Assembly (NCBI GenBank): GCA_001929475.1
Contig: LXFE01000287.1
Coordinates: 1-28,606, forward strand
DNA: 28,606 nucleotides
From: Neolecta irregularis DAH-3
Taxonomy: Eukaryota > Ascomycota > Neolectomycetes > Neolectales > Neolectaceae
Direction: 5' to 3'
Within the stretch, counting starts at the first letter, position 1. Each line of letters opens with the position of its first letter. The position numbers and the translations under genes were made by a program. Positions 21,680 through 28,606 of the stretch are shown here, piece by piece. The notes under the pieces were generated by a model. It searched no databases and had not been told where the DNA came from. It saw nothing but the letters and a program-made list of their open reading frames with translations.

Positions 21680-22370
21680 ATGGCTGGTGCCTTTAATTAT
21701 GTTCTTCTCAACATCATCCGGATGGTGTCGATTACAGGATTGATTCTTTCTATTGTAACTAGTATAGTTATCATTGGGAAATCTGGGTCTAAGGGAATGG
21801 AGTCGGTGTGTTGCTTTTTAAAGAAAGCGGTTAACTGTATAGGTTCGACAAGATTTTTTTGCAATGTTTAAACACTTGTTTTTTATAGCGCTTGATGCGT
21901 TGCTATTGCTTAGCGAACTGGAAGTGCCGTGGAGAGGGATATTGAACGACGCGCTTCCGCTGTTGGGACCACAGGCAAATCTCGTCGGGCTTGGGTTGTT
22001 TGAGGCAAGTTTGGGGGCCCAAGAGAGGGGAAGGCTAATTGACCAGGGTGCGCTGGGATTCGTCTACCTCGGAGAAACGAGATGTACTGTGGGATATCTC
22101 GGTCGACTTGGGCCCGAATTTTTCAAGCTGCTTGTATCGACGGGATGCCTGCTTTTGATCGCAGGATGCCTTGTATTGATGATGGTAAGGGCTAGCACAT
22201 ATGCTTGCTGATGCCCACAGAACATTCTTGTTGCTCTGAGAGTCAAGAAGATTCCGATTCGCGATATCCGCCGCCGAGGGGCCGCTGCAGAAGAGTCGAG
22301 TAAGTTTGGTGGTCTGGAAAAGGCACGGGGTTTGGAAATCAGCGCGCCAATGCATCATGTATACGGATGA
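21680..22370 (+). CDS. Four-helix membrane protein resembling fungal DUF7598
   Basis: Exons 21680-21805, 21843-22184 and 22221-22370 give 205 residues, with introns of 37 and 36 nt. Four hydrophobic helices are visible: LNIIRMVSITGLILSIVTS, FKHLFFIALDALLLLSE, a weaker segment around LVGLGLFEASLGA, and FKLLVSTGCLLLIAGCLVLM. The basic cytosolic tail has KKIPIRDIRRRG and ends LEISAPMHHVYG. The opening NYVLLNIIRM, the LLLLSE end of helix two and the layout match a fungal membrane family I know as DUF7598, whose function is unknown. A GTAAGT inside the last exon could be an alternative donor, but reading through keeps the expected ISAP ending. Confidence 0.75.
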
Positions 22371-22398
22371 TGCCGCGTATGTGTATTCGTATTTGTAT

Positions 22399-22743
22399 TT
22401 ACAGCCACAAGGGAGAGCGGCCCGTTTCCGGGTGTGGCGTCCCGGGCCACATAACGCCGCTATCTTCGCCGCCGTATTTGGCTATGACCACATGAATATG
22501 TGCATCGCTGAGTAAATAGTGGGCACTGACGGTGCTGCTGAACAGGCGAATCTGCCCGGGCCAGGACTGCTGCGGTACAGCGGCTAAATTCCCGGGGTTG
22601 GTGCCGCTGATCAACGGCGGGTTTATTTCCAGGGGCGCCACCGGCGTGATAGGCGGAGATAGGCGCGAAACTAATTGCCTGCAGGCTGCCGCTGCGATTC
22701 TTAAGATGCCGCTGCCCGCTTTGGCAAAACCCGTACTGTCCCA
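22399..22743 (-). other. GC-rich island with bacterial-like open frame
   Basis: GC content rises sharply here compared with the flanks. A minus-strand frame is open from 22866 to 22399 (155 codons). Between about 22740 and 22400 it uses CTG, CCG, CAG, GGC and AGC heavily, unlike the surrounding genes. Its product includes ISGTNPGNLAAVPQQSWPG and LLSDAHIHVVIAKYGG and has no family I recognise. It may be a transferred fragment, an assembly artefact or simply a GC-rich trehalase promoter. Confidence 0.35.
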
Positions 22744-24847
22744 ATGTCGCCCAGCGCAAGACTCTTGGCAGTGCTCGCATGCGTGTTGCCCGCAGCAATT
22801 GCGGCTCCAGCTCCAGTCATAAAGACAAGTCCCCAGCTGGGCTCGCCGTTTAATTCTCCTTGCCACTCCCTGCTGTACTGCCCCGGCGACTTTCTCAAGG
22901 AGATCCAGTTGACCTATGGCCGTGTAAATGACTCCAAGGCCTTTGTCGATATGCCCTCAAAGAAACCCGCGGCGGAAATCTTGCAATTGTGGGCCCAGCA
23001 AAAAGACAAGTCTTACGAGGCCGTTGCAAGTTTTCTCGAGGCAAATTTCGGAAACCCGGGAGATGACATTGTTCAAGCTCAGTTAGACTCGACTGTCAAA
23101 ACTCCAGAGTGGATCACGTCTCTCGCAAACAAATTCATCGCAGGGTTCGTAGACCAAGCCTTCAAGTAAGTTGGTCCTTCAAATATCAACCAACGGGCAG
23201 TTATTGGAGTAGTCTCCTCCGCGTATACAAAAAGCCTGACTACTTTTGCGATGAATGTGAAACCTCAGCCATCCCTCTTCCATATCCAGGTATAGTCGCT
23301 GGAGCGCGTTTCAGAGAAACGTTTGTTGGATTTGCAAATGTCTGGTTAACGCTCTAGGTACTATTGGGATTCTTACTTTACTATCCTTGGGCTTCTGCTG
23401 TCTGGTTACACCGAGCAGGCATGGAATCAGTTGCAAAACTTCATGTTCCTCATCGATCAATATGGATTTATCCCAAATGGTGCGCGAGCGTATTACTCAA
23501 ACCGATCTCAGCCGCCCCTGTTTTGCGAAATGGTATACGCATATTACTCATTTACTACCGACACGAATTTTCTGGCCCAAGCCTTTCCTTATATCGAGCG
23601 AGAAATGGAATTTTGGAGGACAAACACAACGGTCGATATTACTGTAAACAACAAAGTACACACCTTGAATCGATATGTTGTCTATTCATCGGATCCACGG
23701 CCGGAGAGTTATAAAGAAGAGTGAATTTCGGCATGTTTTGAATGTAGGTTGACCCTCTAGCTTTGACTGCGCCAATAACAAGACTTTTTATTGGCCCAAT
23801 AACACCCTTTTCATGGACAATGTACCGGTTCTCACCGATATAGAAAAGACGGATCTCTATGCAGAGTTAGCAACCACAGCTGAAACCGGAATGGACTTTT
23901 CCTCTCGCTTCCTCAACTCTCCATTCCGCCAAGGGACAAACGCTTGGGTTCTCAGAACTCTGACCACCAGATCCATCAGTACTTTAGTTCTTGTACAGGC
24001 CAGTTCTAATAGCATAGTCCCTGTTGATCTCAATGCGATTCTTTATAAAGCAGAGATGCGACTTTCAAACTTTGCTGCACTCCTGGGCATTCCAGAGAAA
24101 CAAAAGAGTTGGTGTTCAATTGCCGAACTTCGAAACACCGCTATGAATGCATTGCTCTACGACGATTTCGAGAAGATATATCATGATTACAATTATGAGG
24201 AAAATGCGCAGATACGTCGTTATGCTGTGAGTTCGTGGACAGTGGATTGGGCGGGTATCATACGTCCTTCTGGCAAGCCCAGTCCAAGCGATCTTGACAC
24301 AATTTGGGCACCAATTAAACGTCGAACAGAGGAATACGTTGGAGGCCTTCCAACAACAGATATTGAATCTGGTCTTCAAGTACATATCTAATACTCTCCT
24401 ATCCATTCTGACGTACAGTGGGATAAGTCAAATGTTTGGGCTCCGAACGTTTGCTTTGTTATCATGGGACTACTAGACACCAAAAATGATGCACTCTTGA
24501 CCCTCGCGTTGCAAGTAGCCCAGGACTTTATAGATGCTGCTTTTTGCTCGTGGATTGATACACAAGGTGATCCAGCAAAGTCGTTCCAATCTACACCCGG
24601 ATCTCAGGCCGCTGTAAATGGTGATTTTTTCGAAAAGTACAACGCAGAAAACATCAATATCGCAGGCGGAGGCGGCGAATACGGTGTTCAGGTATACCTC
24701 CTTCTTGACTTGGACAATTAATCATCATAGATTGGATTCGCATGGACCAACGGCTTTATTCTCTGGCTTGTACATCAGTTTGGAGACAAACTACAAGCTG
24801 CTACATGTTCCACGCCTGTCCCGGGAAGAGGTTATCGCAAGATCTAA
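22744..24847 (+). CDS. Secreted GH37 alpha,alpha-trehalase
   Basis: Exons 22744-23165, 23201-23320, 23358-23720, 23761-24379, 24419-24691 and 24731-24847 give 637 residues, with introns of 35, 37, 40, 39 and 39 nt. A signal peptide (LLAVLACVLPAAIAAPAP) directs it outside the cell or to the vacuole. GH37 landmarks are ARFRETYYWDSY at about 176-187, GFIPNGARAYY, ETGMDFSSRF with the candidate acid Asp347, QWDKSNVWAP at 508-517, FEKYN with candidate base Glu580, and GGGGEYGVQ at 591-599. It should split trehalose into two glucoses. It belongs to the animal/bacterial-like secreted type rather than the cytosolic neutral trehalases, because no calcium-binding regulatory N-terminus is present. The second signature has Ser for the usual Pro, and ESGWD reads ETGMD. 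The N-terminal exon is more GC-rich than the rest. Confidence 0.92.
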
Positions 24848-25124
24848 ATTATCGGTGATTTACATTCGAATGATTCAGTTTATTATCTTTCTCTTTTGTT
24901 CTATTGTTTGAGCAAAGCAGTGTGATAGAATGTTTTTGCATTTGTGATTGGGATTGTTTTGTCTAGAAAATAGAAAAAAAGAATCACATATTTTCCAGAT
25001 CAGGGACTTGAGAGGCTTTAGAGATGCATTGAGCAGCTCAGTGGCTTGCGAGGGTAAGTTGAGCCAGATTTGGTATACAGAAATAGCTTCTCGAAACATA
25101 CAACGTCCCAATTGCCTATATATA
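24848..25124. other. Convergent 3' spacer
   Basis: These 277 bp separate the stop codons of trehalase (+) and SGD1 (-). They are AT-rich, with no gene or repeat seen. Confidence 0.6.
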
Positions 25125-27564
25125 TCACGTGACACATGCCACGGCCTTCAATGCATCAAGAGAAATCTCGCTAGCCCACTTGATAATCGCAAGTTCATCT
25201 TCCGTACATCCAATGATACCCTTGCGAATATATTTCCGAATAAACCATCCGATTCCCCTGGCAAGTCGTTGATGGCCCTTCAGTTTCCCAACAATTTCAA
25301 CAATTGCCAATACATTTCGTTTCGGTGAATATTTCTGACTGTGAAGAAACATATCCTGAAACATTACTTCAAGAAACGTCTTGGTATTATCTCGCAGTGC
25401 TTGAAATGTAAGAACCTATTTCATTAGTGTTATCAAGATAGAAAGAAAGAAAATCCCTTGAGAATGACAAGATTGATGGCTTGATTGGCAATTAGAAATC
25501 CGTACAATTTCGCCAGGTTTGCAATTTTCCGCAAGGAAACCGTTTCATTCTGTCCATTAATGCCGCTGCCGCCCTCGTCGCCGATATCTTCACCTAAATT
25601 TCTAAAGAAATCCCACAGTCTAAATTGAAAAGTGAGCCGAAATGATCGGTACTGCGAACATAAGCGCATGGAAATGAACGCATAGAAGGGGTTGTAAGAT
25701 TTTTCGTTGCCGCAGCAATGTATTAATACTCGTGGTATTTCTTGCTGTTGGGCCTTTTTCAAACCAAGTTTTGAAATCCTGTCACAAGCATCAATATAAT
25801 CCTGTGTTCATTAGATTTTGTCAAGAGAAAGCTTAATGGAAGTACCTCACTACTCATAATTGCAATAAATATCATTCGGCGAACATCAGTGTTCATACGC
25901 TGCGATTTCGCCAGTTCGGTAAGTTTTTCAGAATCATCTTCCAGTATCACAATGTCATCGTTTTCTCGATTATAAAGACCGCCAGTCCACGAAGCTCCTA
26001 CTAGCCACCATTTCCCCTTTGTTTCTGAGGAGCGTATGTCGGATAGTGACACACGTAGTGGTTCAGCTGTTTGACTGTTTTTATAAGTAATTAGCCCTCC
26101 GAGAAATTTCTTCATGCGAGAGGTTGCTTCTGAGGCTGCAATTCCAGCGCTATCACCAGCTTTCACCCGATTATTTTTCAAATTAAGGATCGTTTCAACC
26201 ATGAATTTTGTACGAAAACTAGGAGTTAAAAATGGTTCCGATGAGAGTCGATGATTACCTCATACATGTTGGGTCTTGTTTCGAAATCCTGGTTTGCATC
26301 AGAATAACGATTTCTTTCAAGGAAGATGGATCGTAATGTCTCATTTGTAAACCGGAACCTAATTTATTAACGGAAAGAAAAGAAAGCGATACTTGCTTCG
26401 GACAATTTTCAATAATAACTCTGTGTTTACCTCGGACAAATGGTTCAGTAAGGATCGAATGATATCGTATAATAACGTACACCCGACAACTTGAAAATTG
26501 TACAACTCACATAACAAAACAATGATATTTGAGCATTCCTTCGCGGATTGTTCAGCGGTTTGAGTTTGAATGTCTGTATCATAAAACTTGTCGAATTGTT
26601 CAACGAGTGTTTGAACAAAATAAGCTGCAAAGGAAACACCGATACTTCGGTACAAAGCGGCGATTAATGCAGCGTGAAGAATGACAAAGGCTTCAAGCAA
26701 ATGGGAATGTGAAGATATAATCGTTATTATAAGTGAAGTAAGATTCGAGGTCAGGATTTGTCTTGGATTCGAGCGATATAAAGCCTCGATTTCAGTGATG
26801 ATGTGAGCTAGATTTGCTTCAGATAAGCGATTGAGGAGACCCTTGAGTTGTCTTCGTAGACGTATTGTGTCCTCACTCTCGAGTGGTGTGTTTAATGCTT
26901 TGTGCACCGAGGGAGGAATATATTTCGCGCCGGATGGGATAGCAGGTTGATATATAGATGGTCTTAATGGCTTTGCGGGCTCCGACTGTGGTTTTCGAAG
27001 CTCATCCAGACCTTCCAGTAGGGCTATCTCGTTAGTCAACGCAGTATTGACCTTTCACTCACCATCCAAACCATCTTCCACAAATTTATTGCTAGAAGAA
27101 ATGTTTTTTATATTCAGTTTTCGTTCCAGATGAGCGATCTTTGAATCTTCTTGTGCTAGTGCATCCTCAATAGCTTTATCAGAGACTCTATCGGTCATAG
27201 AGCTAGTAGCCAATGCTATGGCATTATCTCTGGATTTGTTGAGAATAGATTTCACAACCGGCAGATCTGATTTCTTTCGCTGTTGCAAATTTATCTCGGA
27301 AAAATCTAGTCTTTGTGGTATATCGTAATCACTATCATTTTCAGACTTGCGTTTCTTTTGGTTAGATGTGAATGTAGATTGAATTACCCTGGATATAGAG
27401 TTTCTGACCTGTCTCTGTTGGGAAACTGATACACGACACGACTTGCGATTCAGTAATTCATCTTGATTTTTTCGATTTGTGCCTATAGAACCAAGACCTA
27501 ACTCATCTCTGAGATTCTTGGGAAGTCTGGTAATGGTTTTGGGATATGCTTTGCGCTGCTTCAT
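25125..27564 (-). CDS. SGD1: Nucleolar MIF4G/MA3 protein (SGD1/NOM1)
   Basis: Exons 27564-27063, 27023-26397, 26358-26259, 26218-25846, 25801-25457 and 25415-25125 give 745 residues. The N-terminal ~165 residues are basic and hydrophilic, with LPKNLRDELGLG and nuclear-localisation-like clusters. A MIF4G domain covers roughly 215-425 (LKGLLNRLSEANLAHIITEI, LLCELYNFQVVG, LQMRHYDPSSLKEIV, MVETILNLKNNR). The MA3 domain begins near residue 534 with DYIDACDRISKLGL. SGD1/NOM1 acts in the nucleolus in small-subunit ribosome assembly, and its MIF4G domain is known to recruit a DEAD-box helicase. Introns are 39, 38, 40, 44 and 41 nt. Intron 2 is GC-AG, and intron 5 has no GT where homology places the donor. 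A GT 12 nt upstream would remove four residues. Confidence 0.88.
25416..25456 (-). other. Intron of SGD1 with non-GT donor
   Basis: Homology places the exon end at ...AINLVILK and the next exon at VLTFQAL, so the intron would begin GGATTTTC and end AAATAG, 41 nt. The only GT nearby is at 25468-25467 (GTCATT), which gives a 53-nt intron and deletes VILK. Confidence 0.5.
26359..26396 (-). other. GC-AG intron of SGD1
   Basis: The 38-nt intron begins GCAAGT, the strong consensus for GC donors, and ends AAATTAG. Splicing gives IVRSSGLQMRHYDPSS in frame. The alternative GT two codons downstream would shift the frame out of the MIF4G homology. Confidence 0.75.
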
Positions 27565-27677
27565 TTTTTATCGGGAGGTTTATTTTTTCAATGATTTTGG
27601 CTTGGTCGCTCCTCCAGAATCTTGTCGAGCCATTCTGAATGTTTAACAAATATCAACTTATTTATGACTAATCACCA

Positions 27678-27753
27678 CCCTGCTCGCCCGTTACTGTCCT
27701 GCCCATTACCGCCCGCCCTCCTTACCCGTTACTGTCCCGCCCATTACAGCCCA
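27678..27753. repeat. 38-bp C-rich tandem repeat (two copies)
   Basis: Two 38-bp units at 27678-27715 and 27716-27753 share the core CCCGTTACTGTCC followed by GCCCATTAC. A third partial unit follows to about 27771. The core is related to the larger array downstream. Confidence 0.75.
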
Positions 27754-27918
27754 CCCTCCTCGTCCGCTCTGCGTGCGGCATAACAACTGATGACCCACCT
27801 TGTTTCAAAATCGTTGTGCTCTCTGGCCGGATCTCAATAATGGGTATATCAACACTTTTCAAACTGAAACAAAAACTGAAAATCTTCTAGTTGGCTATAT
27901 TTGCAAGGTTACGAATAT

Positions 27919-28145
27919 CCCTCCTCGCCCATTACTGCCTGCCCTCCTCACCCATTACCGCCTGCCCTTCTTGCCTGTTACCGCCTGCCTTCCTCGCCCT
28001 TTACCACCTGCCATCCTCGCCCGTTATCGCCTGTCTTTCTCGCCCGTTATTGCTCCCCCTCCTCGCCCTTTATCGCCCCACCCTCTCGCCCGTTACCGCC
28101 CGCCCTCCTAACCCTGCCTCGCCCTCTTCACCAGTTATCACCGCT
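27919..28145. repeat. 23-bp minisatellite, eight copies plus degenerate end
   Basis: Units of 23 bp start at 27919, 27942, 27965, 27988, 28011, 28034, 28057 and 28080, each near CCCTCCTCGCCCGTTACCGC plus CTG. A degenerate continuation runs to about 28145. Differences between units are mostly transitions. The array leaves all three plus-strand frames open for about 100 codons, which explains the spurious Pro/Leu-rich frames there. Confidence 0.85.
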
Positions 28146-28433
28146 GCAGCCACGGGAAGAGAATTATATACATAATGTAGCATTATACTTGCTTTTTAAA
28201 ATATTTCTGCCCTGTTAATAAGATGCACTGTCTATGCTGCTATGCCTGTTGGCTCTACATGGCTTCAGGTGCCTGACCAGTGTTGGGGTAGACCAGCTAG
28301 ATTAGTGAAGGTGATGTGAGGGGAAGGTCGGGTAGATTTTGTGGGAAATCTTATGATTCCATTGACCCCTAGGCGGAGAAGACCCCTTGTATCTCGCCTT
28401 TTTCAGGTACCATGAATGACCTGTTTCAAATAC

Positions 28434-28547
28434 TGACGTCACGTGCTTGAGTCATAGTGAGTCAAAATGTATTTTCGGGAGCTGTAGCTCACATGTCTTT
28501 GAAACATTTTTCCGGATAAAGAGAATGGCCCCAGGTAATCTGACTCA
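28434..28547. promoter_or_regulatory. Cluster of bZIP and E-box sites
   Basis: TGACGTCA (28434-28441) overlaps CACGTG (28440-28445). TGAGTCA follows at 28448-28454 and 28458-28464, with TGACTCA at 28541-28547. A perfect GAGCT-GT-AGCTC palindrome lies at 28479-28490. These are textbook CRE, E-box and Gcn4/AP-1 sequences. They probably serve a gene starting beyond the right edge of the window. The rest of 28146-28606 shows nothing else I recognise. Confidence 0.55.
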
Positions 28548-28606
28548 TTTCTTCTGAATCAGTGGAAATATGTTTCCCTTTCCGACAAAATTCTGCAAAT
28601 GAGACG

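Noticed and set aside
24948-25328. 126-codon plus-strand frame
   Set aside because: It is largely antisense to the last exon of SGD1 and shows no domain.
27800-28218. Three overlapping Pro/Leu-rich plus-strand frames of 94-105 codons
   Set aside because: They are produced by the 23-bp minisatellite, whose unit has no stop in any frame and is not a multiple of three.

Overview
This window is nuclear DNA from a fungus, almost certainly a filamentous ascomycete. It carries many spliceosomal genes on both strands, with an ascomycete-style gene set: Mediator subunit 5, a Tudor-less SMN, LCB1, a small EDRK-rich protein, a DUF7598-like membrane protein and a Ser/Thr-rich secreted protein with a Kex2-type site. 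Base composition is moderate, and there are no bacterial-style operons. The lineage below Pezizomycotina cannot be fixed from sequence alone.

Layout, left to right: a CCCG microsatellite inside an inverted repeat; a four-zinc-knuckle ZCCHC9-like protein (+); an orphan 594-residue disordered protein (+); eIF3h (-) and Mediator MED5 (+), divergent from a 215-bp promoter; an AIM9-like mitochondrial phosphotransferase-fold protein (+); serine palmitoyltransferase LCB1 (-); a hairpin-rich, LTR-like stretch; SMN (+); a doubtful small ORF; a repetitive secreted protein (+); a steroid 5-alpha-reductase-family protein (-) divergent from glutathione reductase (+); a SERF/4F5 mini-protein (-); a DUF7598-like four-helix membrane protein (+); a GC-rich island; a secreted GH37 trehalase (+); the nucleolar MIF4G/MA3 protein SGD1/NOM1 (-); and two C-rich minisatellites followed by bZIP-type sites at the right edge.

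I built the spliced gene models by hand, using GT...AG ends, preservation of reading frame and continuity with the known protein families. In the eleven spliced genes I place 44 introns. Forty-three are 32 to 44 nt, given the 41-nt reading of one odd SGD1 intron, and one is 53 nt. In every gene the exon lengths sum to a multiple of three. This uniformly tiny intron size is the most striking property of the window. It comes with a GC-AG intron, an intron without a usable GT at the expected donor, a 12-nt microexon and a 7-nt first coding exon.

The genes do not form one pathway. They are housekeeping functions (translation initiation, transcription, snRNP assembly, ribosome biogenesis, sphingolipid synthesis, redox, trehalose use) plus two secreted proteins and a few orphans. 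I see no CRISPR array, tRNA, rRNA or intact transposon.
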